From Clostridia bacterium (GTDB lineage Bacteria; Bacillota; Clostridia; Peptostreptococcales; Anaerovoracaceae), in NCBI GenBank assembly GCA_900766045.1, contig CAAFTW010000075.1:1-57065 (forward strand): a DNA stretch of 57,065 bases, given 5' to 3'. The position numbers were made by a program, and so were the translations under genes. The notes under the pieces are model-generated. The model saw only the letters and a program-made list of their open reading frames with translations. It did no database searches and was not told the origin of the DNA. Shown one piece after another: positions 15,590 to 23,976 of the stretch; within the stretch, counting starts at the first letter, position 1; the number at the start of each line of letters is the position of its first letter.

Positions 15590-16819
15590 TTACGCAGTTT
15601 CCCCCTGGCGGCTGGATTTTGGCTGGCGGATGAGGAAAGTCAGAACCAGTGCTGCTGCGGAGAACAGCAGGATCATGAAGAAGGTCCGCATGTAGGAGCC
15701 GTTTCCGACCATTGGTCCGAGGTAGGAGGCCGCAATCAGATTCAGGTTGATGACGCTGAAGTTGAGGGCGTAGTTCTGTCTGCCGAAGAAATGCGCGGTG
15801 AAGGCGGAGTTGGTCGGGGTGACACCGCCGTAGGCCAGGCCTATGACGATGAAGGCTGCTGCCAGTGCGGCAAAGGAACCAGTCTTCCAAGAGAGCATGA
15901 GCAGAAGTGCCGCGGCTGCGGTTACGATGCAGACGGAGACCATGGTGACCCGATAGCCTTTCATGTCGAACAGCTGGCCGAAGATTACGCGGCCGATTCC
16001 GTTGAAGATGGAGACGATGCCGGCAATGGCTGCGGCTGCGGTCAGGCCGGTGCGCAGAACTTCCTGCGCATAGACGGTTGAACTGTTGATGATGGAAAGG
16101 CCGGCTGCGCTGAGGACGATCGCCCAGAGGAAATACAGCCAGAAATTCTTTCTTTTCAGCATCTGCTGTACGGCGATTTCTTCTACTGCGTCATCTGTGC
16201 GCTTTCCGCTTCCGGACAGCTGCTTCAGGAAGTCTTCGCCGGCAGGTCTGAGAATGAGCGCGCCGGCAATCATCAGAACGCCGAATACGATGCCGAACAG
16301 GCGGAAGGTTGTCCGCCAGCCGAGGGCGGAAATCATGGACGCTCCCACTGTTCCGAGCAGCATGCCGCCGAATCCGAAGCCCATCAGGGAAATTCCGGAA
16401 ATCAGGCCCTGCTTGTCCGGGAACCACTTCACAACCGTGCTGATGACTGTGTTATAGCCGAGTCCCACGCCGAAGCCGCAGAGTCCGCCGTAGGTCAGAT
16501 AAATTCCGGCAAGGGTGTTAATTGTTGACGCACTGAGAAATCCTGCAGCCAGAAAGGCGGCGCACAGAATCATGGTCAGTTTTACCCTGCTTTTCCGGTT
16601 GATGATGCCAGAGACCAGGCCGCCCAGGCAGAACATCATCATGGAGACGGAGAAGGTGACGGACAGCTGCGCACTGTTCCAGCCGAATTCTTTTGCCAGC
16701 GGAACACGGAAAACCGACCATGCGTAAATCAGTCCCAGGAAGAGGAGCAGTACAACTCCGGTGATGAGATAAGCCCACCTTTTTTTCATATTTTTACTAT
16801 AATTTTCTGTAATATTCAC
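15590..16819 (-). CDS. MFS transporter, OFA (oxalate:formate antiporter-like) family
   Basis: The ~409-aa major facilitator has 12 predicted membrane segments. N-terminal LLFLGLIYAWSVFRVPLAKEFGW is typical of the OFA family, followed by GLGYNTVISTVVKWFPDKQGLISGISLMGFGFG. It probably exchanges small carboxylates, but the substrate is unknown. The GTG start at 16819 is chosen because GGGAGG lies seven bases upstream; an ATG at 16900 would add 27 unlikely residues, and an internal ATG (MKKRWAYL) is also possible. No linked metabolic gene points to a substrate. Confidence 0.88.
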   Translation of the reverse strand: MNITENYSKNMKKRWAYLITGVVLLLFLGLIYAWSVFRVPLAKEFGWNSAQLSVTFSVSMMMFCLGGLVSGIINRKSRVKLTMILCAAFLAAGFLSASTINTLAGIYLTYGGLCGFGVGLGYNTVISTVVKWFPDKQGLISGISLMGFGFGGMLLGTVGASMISALGWRTTFRLFGIVFGVLMIAGALILRPAGEDFLKQLSGSGKRTDDAVEEIAVQQMLKRKNFWLYFLWAIVLSAAGLSIINSSTVYAQEVLRTGLTAAAAIAGIVSIFNGIGRVIFGQLFDMKGYRVTMVSVCIVTAAAALLLMLSWKTGSFAALAAAFIVIGLAYGGVTPTNSAFTAHFFGRQNYALNFSVINLNLIAASYLGPMVGNGSYMRTFFMILLFSAAALVLTFLIRQPKSSRQGETA

Positions 16820-17057
16820 TCTTTTACCTCCCACTGAGGGTTTTGGAAATGCCCTCTGACGGTTGACAAAAACGGTCTCAGGCCTCTCACAGGCAGACAT
16901 CTGCAGGCTTGCGGTTTACGACGCGTCTCAGGGCGTTTTAGTTTAGAAGCCGTGTGAGAGCTGTCCCCGCGGGAATGCGGTTTTCGGGGTTTCTCCGCCT
17001 TTCTGCGGCCTGTCTGTATTCAGGAATCCTGTTTTCTCTGCACTCCTGCAGGTAACA
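16820..17057. other. Leader and intergenic region of the MFS gene
   Basis: About 240 bp of GC-rich sequence upstream of the MFS start on the minus strand with several short dyads (for example CTGCAG and GAGAGGCC). No known riboswitch consensus was recognised and no gene is supported. Confidence 0.4.
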
Positions 17058-17090
17058 GAAAAGAGTCTCCGCATCCGGAGGACTCTTTTC
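17058..17090. terminator. Bidirectional intrinsic terminator after the CoA-transferase gene
   Basis: Arms AAAAGAGTC-TCCG and CGGAG-GACTCTTTT around a 4-nt loop give a GC stem flanked by A-run and T-run, so it can work on either strand. It lies about 100 nt past the CoA-transferase stop and ends the 2-oxoacid oxidoreductase operon. Confidence 0.85.
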
Positions 17091-17191
17091 CATTACTCAC
17101 ACTTCGTATTTTGATTGATTCTATCTATCTTAATCATGTATGTATAGAAGACGGCATTCTGTCTTCTATATAGAGGAGTTATCTGTTATAT

Positions 17192-18535
17192 TTAACGCTT
17201 GTTGGAACGTCTCCAGATCTTCTGCTCTTCTGCAGCGGCGATAAGTTCGTCTCTGACTTCCGGATGGGCAATGGCAATCAGACGCTCTGCGCGCTCCCAG
17301 GTGCTGTGTCCCTGCAGCTGCGCGGTTCCGTATTCGGTCACGATGATCGGGGCCTGCGTACGCGGCGTAGTGATCACATTTCCTTCTGTGAACTTAGGGA
17401 TGATGTTGGAGTGCTTCTTCCCTTTCTTATCCGTAAATACGGATGGAAGCGTCAGGAATGCCTTTCCGCCTTTTGAGCGGTAGGCGCCGGTAACGAAGTC
17501 CAGCTGCCCGCCGGTTCCGCTGATCTGGCGTGTTCCGACCGTTTCTGAGCAGACCTGTCCGTACAGATCGACATTGATGCATCCGTTGATGGACACGAAG
17601 TTGTCGATGGACGCGATGGTTTCCGGTTTATTGACAAAAGCCATCGGGGCAGAGAGGATATCTGTATTCTCGTTCAGAAAATCGTACAGCTCACGGGAGC
17701 CGTTGCAGATGGAGAATACACCTTTGCCGCGGAGAAGTGTCTTTTTCTTATTGGTAATCTTACCTGCCTGATAAAGCTTCAGATATCCGTCGCTCATCAG
17801 CTCGGTGTGCATGCCCAGGTCTTTCAGATCGGATTCGGCGATCAGTGTTCCCAGGGCATTCGGCATTCCGCCGATTCCAAGCTGCAGGGTGATTCCATCA
17901 TGCAGGAATGGAAGAATCTGTCCGGCAATCTTCTTATCAATCTCGGTCGGAGCAGGGCTGCCGACTGTAGCGATATGGCTCTTGCTTTCAACAATCATAT
18001 CCACGTCACGGACGTTAATATGGTCATTTTCCATGCCATAGATGAACGGCATCTCCGGATTAACCTCAACGATAATCGTCTTTGCCGCGTCCAGCATCTC
18101 CTGCATGCAGCAGTTGGTCAGGCCAAAGCTGAAGTTGCCGAAACGGTCCATCGGGGATACGGTAACCATGGCGACATCGACCGGTGCAAATCCGTTCTGA
18201 TAATAGGATCCGCAGTCCCGGAAGAGCATCGGCATATGATATGCGCGTCCCTGATCTACGTAATGGCGGTCGATGCCCGAACAGTGCCAGAGATTGTAGG
18301 TAAAGGCCTTCTGCTCTGGATCCTGCTCGACTACCTGAACTGGCTGCATGGAGATCGCATTTCTGACTTTGACGTCCGTCAGTTCATCTTTTCTCTTTGC
18401 AAGGGCGGCATCCAGATCTGTCGGGAAAGAACAGGTCTGGCTGTAATCTACCCAGTCGCCGCTTTTTACGCATTTCACCGCTTCTTCAGCTGTGCGCAGT
18501 TTTTCCTGATAAATCTTCTGAATGTCCATACCCAT
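17192..18535 (-). CDS. Acyl-CoA:acetate CoA-transferase (acetyl-CoA hydrolase/transferase family)
   Basis: The 447-aa enzyme of the 4-hydroxybutyrate/butyryl-CoA CoA-transferase family has an N-terminal GDWVDYSQTCSFPTDLD, LQLGIGGMPNALG, and the catalytic-loop region GQVCSETVGTRQISGTGGQLDF with its glutamate. It would move CoA from an acyl-CoA to acetate. Placed directly after the oxidoreductase subunits (2 nt gap), it probably releases the organic acid from the acyl-CoA those subunits make. The acyl group cannot be read from sequence; butyryl-, isobutyryl- and 4-hydroxybutyryl-CoA are all plausible. CAGGAG lies eight bases upstream. Confidence 0.88.
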   Translation of the reverse strand: MGMDIQKIYQEKLRTAEEAVKCVKSGDWVDYSQTCSFPTDLDAALAKRKDELTDVKVRNAISMQPVQVVEQDPEQKAFTYNLWHCSGIDRHYVDQGRAYHMPMLFRDCGSYYQNGFAPVDVAMVTVSPMDRFGNFSFGLTNCCMQEMLDAAKTIIVEVNPEMPFIYGMENDHINVRDVDMIVESKSHIATVGSPAPTEIDKKIAGQILPFLHDGITLQLGIGGMPNALGTLIAESDLKDLGMHTELMSDGYLKLYQAGKITNKKKTLLRGKGVFSICNGSRELYDFLNENTDILSAPMAFVNKPETIASIDNFVSINGCINVDLYGQVCSETVGTRQISGTGGQLDFVTGAYRSKGGKAFLTLPSVFTDKKGKKHSNIIPKFTEGNVITTPRTQAPIIVTEYGTAQLQGHSTWERAERLIAIAHPEVRDELIAAAEEQKIWRRSNKR

Positions 18536-18537
18536 GA

Positions 18538-19098
18538 CTATTTCTCCTGTTCTCTTGCAGCCTGTCCGATTTTCAGTCCCTTTTCAAAGGCCTCATTATT
18601 CAGCGGAACCAAATGCGGTCTCTTGGCACCGATCTTATGCTCAATCGCGTGAAGAATGACGTCCTTGGAAATCACCTGTGTATATCCGACGTACACGCCC
18701 AGCATAATGATGTTCAGCACCTTAGAATTTCCCATTTCCAGGGACATCTCGGTAACCGGAGCTTCTACGATATGAATATCGTCTCTGTCCGGACGGGACT
18801 TTACGATGGATGTGTTCAGGAACAGTGTGCCGCCTTTCTTCAGCTTTCCAATGAACTTCTCCAGGGAAGCGTCATTGAAAATAACGAGGTCGTCGACCTG
18901 ATCCATAACCGGCGCGCCGATTTCATCATCAGAGATTGCGACATAGCAGTTGGCTGTGCCTCCACGCATTTCTGCGCCGTAAGAAGGGAAATAGGTGACC
19001 TTCTTATCGGTTGCATCTGTCGTTCCCTGCGCAAGCAGAGTTCCGAACATCATGACTCCCTGTCCGCCGAATCCGGCGGCAATCAAATCTCTTTCCAT
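18538..19098 (-). CDS. 2-oxoacid:ferredoxin oxidoreductase subunit gamma
   Basis: The 186-aa gamma domain starts with ERDLIAAGFGGQGVMMFGTLLAQ, the conserved opening of this subunit, and has the PSYGAEMRGGTANC loop. It works with alpha, beta and delta subunits in oxidative decarboxylation of a 2-oxoacid to an acyl-CoA with reduction of ferredoxin. The start overlaps the beta stop as TAATG with AAGGAGG upstream, so it is translationally coupled. Confidence 0.93.
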   Translation of the reverse strand: MERDLIAAGFGGQGVMMFGTLLAQGTTDATDKKVTYFPSYGAEMRGGTANCYVAISDDEIGAPVMDQVDDLVIFNDASLEKFIGKLKKGGTLFLNTSIVKSRPDRDDIHIVEAPVTEMSLEMGNSKVLNIIMLGVYVGYTQVISKDVILHAIEHKIGAKRPHLVPLNNEAFEKGLKIGQAAREQEK

Positions 19099-19865
19099 TA
19101 CTCTGCCTCCTTCTCATCTTTTGATCTGTCTCTGTAAACTCCCAGCGGATATTCTTTCAGCATGTTGTCCTTAAGGAAATCCAGTGCCTTCAATGCGCTG
19201 AGTCCCCAGTTGGTCGGACATGAAGTAACAATCTCTACCATGGAGAAACCTTTTCCGTCAATCTGATTCTGGAATGCCTTCTTGATGGCTGCCTTTGTCT
19301 TTCTGACATGAGCAGGATCGATGCAGGTTGTACGCTCCAGATAATATGGTCCAGTCAGCTGGTTCAGGATTTCACACATATGCATCGGATATCCCTGACC
19401 CTTTTCCGGATCTCTTCCGCCCGGTGTGGTTGTGGACTTCATGCCCAGCAGTGTTGTCGGAGCCATCTGGCCTCCGGTCATTCCGTAAATTCCGTTATTG
19501 ACGAAAATAACGGTAATGTTCTCGTTACGGTTAGCTGCGTGCATGGTTTCAGCAAGGCCGATGGAGGCCAGGTCTCCGTCTCCCTGATAAGTATAGATAA
19601 TGGAGTCCGGATTGGAACGCTTCATTCCAGTTGCCATCGCGCAGGCTCTTCCGTGCGGGGAAATTGTTGTGTCGTAAGAAACGTAATTCTGTCCCAGTCC
19701 GCAGCAGCCAACTCCTTCTGCACGGACGAGTCTGTCCATAATTCCCAGTTCTTCAGCAACTTCACCGATCAGCTTATGAATGGTGCCATGCATGCAGCCC
19801 GGACAGAAACCGGATACTACATCCTTCTGAATACCCTCTGTTCTTGCGTAAACTTTCTTCATCAT
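19098..19865 (-). CDS. 2-oxoacid:ferredoxin oxidoreductase subunit beta (thiamine-PP binding)
   Basis: The 255-aa beta subunit has FCPGCMHGTIHKLIGE with the cluster cysteines, then YQGDGDLASIGLAETMHAANRNENITVIFVNNGIYGMTGGQ, the thiamine-diphosphate motif (GDGD...NN). This is characteristic of VorB/KorB/PorB proteins. The four-gene set most resembles 2-oxoisovalerate or 2-oxoglutarate oxidoreductases, but the substrate class is not decided by visible residues. GGAGG lies 9-12 bases before the two adjacent ATG codons. Confidence 0.93.
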   Translation of the reverse strand: MMKKVYARTEGIQKDVVSGFCPGCMHGTIHKLIGEVAEELGIMDRLVRAEGVGCCGLGQNYVSYDTTISPHGRACAMATGMKRSNPDSIIYTYQGDGDLASIGLAETMHAANRNENITVIFVNNGIYGMTGGQMAPTTLLGMKSTTTPGGRDPEKGQGYPMHMCEILNQLTGPYYLERTTCIDPAHVRKTKAAIKKAFQNQIDGKGFSMVEIVTSCPTNWGLSALKALDFLKDNMLKEYPLGVYRDRSKDEKEAE

Positions 19866-19867
19866 GT

Positions 19868-20944
19868 CTACAGCACCTCCTTAACCAATGCGTGAGCTTC
19901 TTCCATGACTTTTTCCTTGGTCATAATCTGTCCGCCGGAACGCAGGCACTCATGAATCGGAAGTCTGTCCTGAACGGCGTATTCCACATCCCACTTCATC
20001 TGTGCAGGAATGGACATCTCTACGTCCAGAATGCCCTTTACGCGGCTGTAGTCCAGATTCTTGAAGACGTCATACGGGAACGGGGAAACAGTAATCGGAC
20101 GGATCAGTCCGGCCTTGATACCCTCTGCGCGCAGATCTTTTACGGCTGCCTTGGAGATTCTCGCGGAAATACCGTAGCTTGCCAGAATGATCTCAGCGTC
20201 TTCCGTCATATATTCCTCACAGCGGATGTCCTTATCCCATGTCTTATACATCGCTGCTGCTTCGATATTGCGGATTTCCTGTCCGCCGCCGACTCCGCCC
20301 GGTTTTCCGAGTTTTCTGTCGGTAATCGGATGGCCTACGATGGCCTTCTCATAATACTTTGCCTTCAGAGCGGCAACTTCTTCATCGCTCTTCATGTCCG
20401 GAAGAACAACCGGCTCCATCATGGTTCCGAGTACGCCGTCTGCCAGGATCATAACCGGGTTGTCGTCGCGCTCTGCCAGGTCGAATGCTTCGTAAACCAT
20501 GTCTACACATTCCTGAACCGTGGACGGTGCCAGTACGATCATGCGGAATCCGCCATTTCCGGATGCCTTGGTTGCCTGCAGATAGTCCTGCTGTGCCGGC
20601 TGGATGGCTCCAATTCCCGGGCCTCCTCTTACGACGTTGACGACAACTGCCGGAATTCTTGCAGATGCCATAAAGGAAATGCCCTCACTGTACAGGCTGA
20701 TTCCTGTACTGGATGAAGAACTCATGGAACGTGTTCCTGTCTGTGCGGAACCGTAGAGCATGTTTACGGACGCAACTTCACTCTCGCCCTGTACGAAGTT
20801 TCCGCCGACTTCCGGAAGTCTTCTTGCGAAATATTCCGGGATTTCGTTCTGCGGAGTAATCGGATAACCTGCGAAGAAGCGGCAGCCTGCCCGAACGGCG
20901 GATTCTGCAATCGCTTCGCAGCCTTTCATGAATATTCTTGCCAT
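19868..20944 (-). CDS. 2-oxoacid:ferredoxin oxidoreductase subunit alpha
   Basis: The 358-aa alpha subunit begins MKGCEAIAESAVRAGCRFFAGYPITPQNEIPEYFA after a short lead, the classic YPITP motif, with GTRSMSSSSSTGISLYSEG and VVNVVRGGPGIG further on and a C-terminal transketolase-like domain. It binds thiamine diphosphate together with beta. Located 14 nt after the ferredoxin gene and 2 nt before beta; GAGGGGG acts as ribosome binding site. Confidence 0.94.
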   Translation of the reverse strand: MARIFMKGCEAIAESAVRAGCRFFAGYPITPQNEIPEYFARRLPEVGGNFVQGESEVASVNMLYGSAQTGTRSMSSSSSTGISLYSEGISFMASARIPAVVVNVVRGGPGIGAIQPAQQDYLQATKASGNGGFRMIVLAPSTVQECVDMVYEAFDLAERDDNPVMILADGVLGTMMEPVVLPDMKSDEEVAALKAKYYEKAIVGHPITDRKLGKPGGVGGGQEIRNIEAAAMYKTWDKDIRCEEYMTEDAEIILASYGISARISKAAVKDLRAEGIKAGLIRPITVSPFPYDVFKNLDYSRVKGILDVEMSIPAQMKWDVEYAVQDRLPIHECLRSGGQIMTKEKVMEEAHALVKEVL

Positions 20945-20958
20945 GATTAAGCCCCCTC

Positions 20959-21177
20959 TTAGTTTTCTTCTCTGTATACTTCAATTGCCGCGTCCGGACA
21001 TACGATTCCGCACTGCGCGCATCCGATGCAGTCTTCCGGACGTGCCGCAACTGCATACAGATAACCCTTGGCGTTTACTTCTTTTCCAAGCTCCAATACA
21101 TTCTTCGGACAGTATTTCACGCAGTAGCCGCAGCTCTTGCAGCTCTCGATCCGGATTTCGACCTTGCCTTTTGCCAT
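20959..21177 (-). CDS. 2-oxoacid:ferredoxin oxidoreductase subunit delta (2[4Fe-4S] ferredoxin)
   Basis: The 72-aa protein has CKSCGYCVKYCP and CIGCAQCGIVCP, two [4Fe-4S] sites. It passes electrons from the thiamine centre to external ferredoxin. GAGGAGG precedes the ATG. It lies 71 nt after the ATPase gene and begins the catalytic part of the operon. Confidence 0.93.
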   Translation of the reverse strand: MAKGKVEIRIESCKSCGYCVKYCPKNVLELGKEVNAKGYLYAVAARPEDCIGCAQCGIVCPDAAIEVYREEN

Positions 21178-21248
21178 TTTCCAAGCCTCCTCGTCTCACA
21201 CATTGAAGATTATTCATCCTTCCGGACGCTTTCGTCCATGGGATAGTA

Positions 21249-21962
21249 TTAATGATCTGCCAGTTTCTGATCCCAGTCATACGTCATCATCAGGGACATC
21301 GGAAAGACCGGAAGATCACTCTGTTTTATTACCTGCTCCGCGCAGTCCTCTCTGACTGCCAGGAAAGATACCGGAAGAATGCTGCCGATCATTTTTTCTG
21401 ATTTTTCAGCGCCCTCCAGAATTTCCTCCGCTGTCGTGGTCCTTCCCAGATTCGGATTGAAGATAACCGATGTATTTTCCAGCCCGATTCTGGCCGCGCG
21501 GTAGATCATGGTCATGGTCTGATCAATCTCTCCGATTTCTCCTGACCACGGCCGATACACATTCAGCATGAAGAACACCTGCGTGCCCGGCTGACTCATC
21601 CAGCCGGAGTATTCTCCGACCAGTCTGGAACCGGTGTCGTTTCCACCGACATCCAGAATTGCTACGGCCTTTGGATCGGACAGCGTTTCATTCACGCCTC
21701 CGGTCGAGGTCGGCGCGTCCTGAAACTGCTCTTCATAATGAAAGAAGATCTCCTCAGCTTCCAGAGCCTTGCGGACATCTCTTGAGCGGAACAGGGGTTT
21801 CGTCTGATCCAGATCGAAGAAATGCACTTCCTTATCGGTCATCTCTTTCACCTTCAGGGCAAAATTCAAAGCCGTCTCGGATTTTCCGCATCCGGCTTCA
21901 CCAAGGAAGATAAAATTATTTTTGCTGTTCAGCATCTGCTGAATTGTCTCCTCTGCTCTCAA
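21249..21962 (-). CDS. P-loop ATPase of unknown role, first gene of the oxidoreductase operon
   Basis: A 237-aa P-loop NTPase with Walker A GEAGCGKSET near residue 23 and a possible Walker B AVAILDVGGNDTG. The rest resembles MinD/ArsA-type or GTPase-like folds without a named family I can fix. An ATG at 21998 gives 12 extra residues, but AAAGGAG stands just before a TTG at 21962, which I take as the start (first residues read LRAEETIQQ). Its place ahead of the ferredoxin and alpha-beta-gamma subunits suggests a maturation, cofactor-loading or regulatory role. Confidence 0.7.
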   Translation of the reverse strand: MRAEETIQQMLNSKNNFIFLGEAGCGKSETALNFALKVKEMTDKEVHFFDLDQTKPLFRSRDVRKALEAEEIFFHYEEQFQDAPTSTGGVNETLSDPKAVAILDVGGNDTGSRLVGEYSGWMSQPGTQVFFMLNVYRPWSGEIGEIDQTMTMIYRAARIGLENTSVIFNPNLGRTTTAEEILEGAEKSEKMIGSILPVSFLAVREDCAEQVIKQSDLPVFPMSLMMTYDWDQKLADH

Positions 21963-21994
21963 GATGTTCTCCTTTCTTTCATTTTGGAATGTTA

Positions 21995-22063
21995 TCAAAC
22001 TTATTTTTTGATTTCGATGTCATTATATCCCTGTTCAGAAGGCATGTCAAACTTATTTTTTGA
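21995..22063. promoter_or_regulatory. Two identical 17-bp operators in a divergent promoter region
   Basis: TCAAACTTATTTTTTGA occurs exactly twice, at 21995-22011 and 22047-22063, 52 bp (about five helical turns) apart. Each is an imperfect palindrome, TCAAA-N7-TTTGA. They lie between the oxidoreductase operon and the divergent YheO-like/LysR regulator pair, so one of those regulators may bind both sites cooperatively. Confidence 0.65.
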
Positions 22064-22138
22064 TTTTTCTACTTTTTGTTTCTCCTGAATTTATGTTAGA
22101 ATGGACTGCAGAGAAACACGTTACTCGTCAACATCTGA

Positions 22139-22165
22139 CTTTTTGTCAGATACCTTTTTGTCAGA
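22139..22165. repeat. Short direct repeat in the yheO-like leader
   Basis: CTTTTTGTCAGA occurs at 22139-22150 and again at 22154-22165, a 15-nt period, immediately before the ribosome binding site AGAAAGGA of the YheO-like gene. It could be a regulatory or slippage-derived duplication. Confidence 0.5.
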
Positions 22166-22179
22166 AAGGAACCGCCGAA

Positions 22180-22824
22180 ATGGAAAGAGATATAGAAGAA
22201 GTTCTGAGCGACGCCGCGGATGTGATCGCCGCGCAGTTCGGTCCGGACACGGAGGTTGTGGTGCATGATTTCACCCGGGATCTGGATCATACAATTGTAC
22301 ACATCGTCAACGGCCATGTTACGGGAAGGAAGGTCGGCGACGGCCCGACCAAGTCCTTCCTGCGCGACCTGACGGAAAACAGCAATTTCAAGAAGCATCC
22401 GCGCACCATCTCCCTCACGGATGACGGACGGACGATCCGCTCCTCCACCGTCAATTACTGCAATGACGACGGCACGCTGGCCTATTCCATGTGCATCAAT
22501 CAGGACATTACGAACCTGATCACGCTGGAGCAGGCCATTCAGGGAATGACAAAAGACAAATATTTTGAAACATCGATTCAGCAAGCGGCCGAAGAGAGTG
22601 GAACCATTTCCATCCAGGACGTCATGGAAAGCCTGATTTCTGAGGGTATCCGCAAGATCGGCATGCCGCCGGACCAGATGAACCGCGATGCGAAAATTGA
22701 GTTTATCCGTTTCCTGAACGAACGCGGAGTGTTCAAGATTCAGAAATCCGGTCAGGAAGTCTGTTCCCTGCTGAACATTTCTAAATTTACCTTATATAAC
22801 TATATGGAAGAGGCGAAGAAATAA
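22180..22824 (+). CDS. YheO-like PAS/HTH transcriptional regulator
   Basis: The 214-aa regulator has an N-terminal PAS-type YheO domain (DTEVVVHDFTRDLDHTIVHIVNGHVTGRKVGDGPTKSFL) and a C-terminal helix-turn-helix (FIRFLNERGVFKIQKSGQEVCSLLNISKFTLYNYMEEAKK). Such proteins sense small ligands, often linked to anaerobic metabolism. The ATG at 22180 follows AAAGGA by nine bases; an upstream ATG would add non-family residues. The stop overlaps the next gene's start as TAATG. It is divergent from the oxidoreductase operon. Confidence 0.87.
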   Translation: MERDIEEVLSDAADVIAAQFGPDTEVVVHDFTRDLDHTIVHIVNGHVTGRKVGDGPTKSFLRDLTENSNFKKHPRTISLTDDGRTIRSSTVNYCNDDGTLAYSMCINQDITNLITLEQAIQGMTKDKYFETSIQQAAEESGTISIQDVMESLISEGIRKIGMPPDQMNRDAKIEFIRFLNERGVFKIQKSGQEVCSLLNISKFTLYNYMEEAKK

Positions 22825-23726
22825 TGAACAGCCAGCAGATCAACTATTTTATGGCCGTCGCATCCAATCTGAGCTTTACCAAAACTTCAGAAGAACTGTT
22901 CGTCTCGCAGCCTGCTGTTTACCGGCAGATTTCCATGCTGGAAAAGGAACTCGGAGTCCGGCTGTTCAACCGCAGCAACCACCGGACGGAGCTGACTGAC
23001 GCGGGAAAACTGTATTACGACTTCTTCAGCCAGGCAAAAGCGCAGCTCAGAAACATTCAGCAGAAAATCGGTCTCCTGGAAAACGGCATACGGGAGCCTG
23101 TCCGTCTCGGGATCCTGGAAGGCTGGGATATCGATGCCCTGCTGATTCCGCTTCTTCAGCAGTTCGACCAGAAGCATCCGGATGCCGAGCTTTCCTTTAA
23201 CTTCTTCGGACTGAAAGAAATCCGGACCATGCTGCTGACCGGCGGAATCGATCTGGCATTAACACTCAGAAGCCGCCTTCTGGATGCGGAAGAAATCCAG
23301 TGTCTGGATGTCGCGTCTCCGAAGAAACTTCTGATCTGCTCCAGAAATCACCCGGTCGTGATGCAGGCAGAGCATACGGAAGAGCTGACTCCCTACGACT
23401 TCCGCCATGTTACTTTCTATGCGCCCTGGGACAGTGCGGAAGAAAACATTGCGAAAGATATAGAAGGTTATCTGTCTCCTTACGGATTTACTCCTCATCT
23501 TCAGTTTGTTCACAACGCCGCAAGTATGCTGACGGCTATACACTGCGGTCAGGGTGCCGGAATCATAAACACCTGGTCTTATGCAGCGCACGATCCTTCT
23601 GTTTTCTCCCTTCCTATGGAGGTCTATGACCATATCTGCCTGGCCTGGATGAGAGAATCTGAAAATCAGCATACGCAGAAAGCGGTCAGTGTATTATCGG
23701 AAATCATCCGTTCCGAGGGAAAATAG
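22824..23726 (+). CDS. LysR-type transcriptional regulator
   Basis: The 300-aa LysR regulator has HTH YFMAVASNLSFTKTSEELFVSQPAVYRQISMLEKELGVRLFNRS and an effector-binding domain. It is coupled to the YheO-like gene by a 1-nt overlap. The next genes (from 23977) are on the same strand after a palindromic operator, so it probably controls that metabolic cluster, the divergent oxidoreductase operon, or both. The ligand is unknown. Confidence 0.9.
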   Translation: MNSQQINYFMAVASNLSFTKTSEELFVSQPAVYRQISMLEKELGVRLFNRSNHRTELTDAGKLYYDFFSQAKAQLRNIQQKIGLLENGIREPVRLGILEGWDIDALLIPLLQQFDQKHPDAELSFNFFGLKEIRTMLLTGGIDLALTLRSRLLDAEEIQCLDVASPKKLLICSRNHPVVMQAEHTEELTPYDFRHVTFYAPWDSAEENIAKDIEGYLSPYGFTPHLQFVHNAASMLTAIHCGQGAGIINTWSYAAHDPSVFSLPMEVYDHICLAWMRESENQHTQKAVSVLSEIIRSEGK

Positions 23727-23749
23727 AGCCACAAAATAAAGCCATCCGG

Positions 23750-23788
23750 GAAATGCCAGCTTTACGATGAATGGAGGGCAGGCATTTC
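23750..23788 (+). terminator. Hairpin after the lysR gene
   Basis: GAAATGCC (23750-23757) pairs with GGCATTTC (23781-23788) across a 23-nt loop, about 25 nt past the lysR stop. There is no clear U-run, so this may be a weak terminator or a stabilising structure. Confidence 0.4.
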
Positions 23789-23811
23789 TGCTATATAAAC
23801 AGAATCAGACC

Positions 23812-23835
23812 GTACATAACAATATAGTTATGTAC
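23812..23835. promoter_or_regulatory. Perfect 9-bp-arm palindrome, operator of the 23977-28399 cluster
   Basis: GTACATAAC-N6-GTTATGTAC, perfect arms, upstream of TATTAT/TATAAT-like hexamers (about 23850-23885) and of the membrane-protein gene at 23977. The symmetric form strongly suggests a dimeric regulator site; the upstream LysR or YheO-like protein is the natural candidate. Confidence 0.7.
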
Positions 23836-23976
23836 AGTATGTCAGACAAAATATTATACATCCACAGACGACTTTGATATTATAATAACAGGAAAACGCA
23901 GAGGACGTTCTCACGTACCAGATAAGTTTCCGATGCATCAGAATAACAATTGAATTATACTATTCAGGAGAGTACT

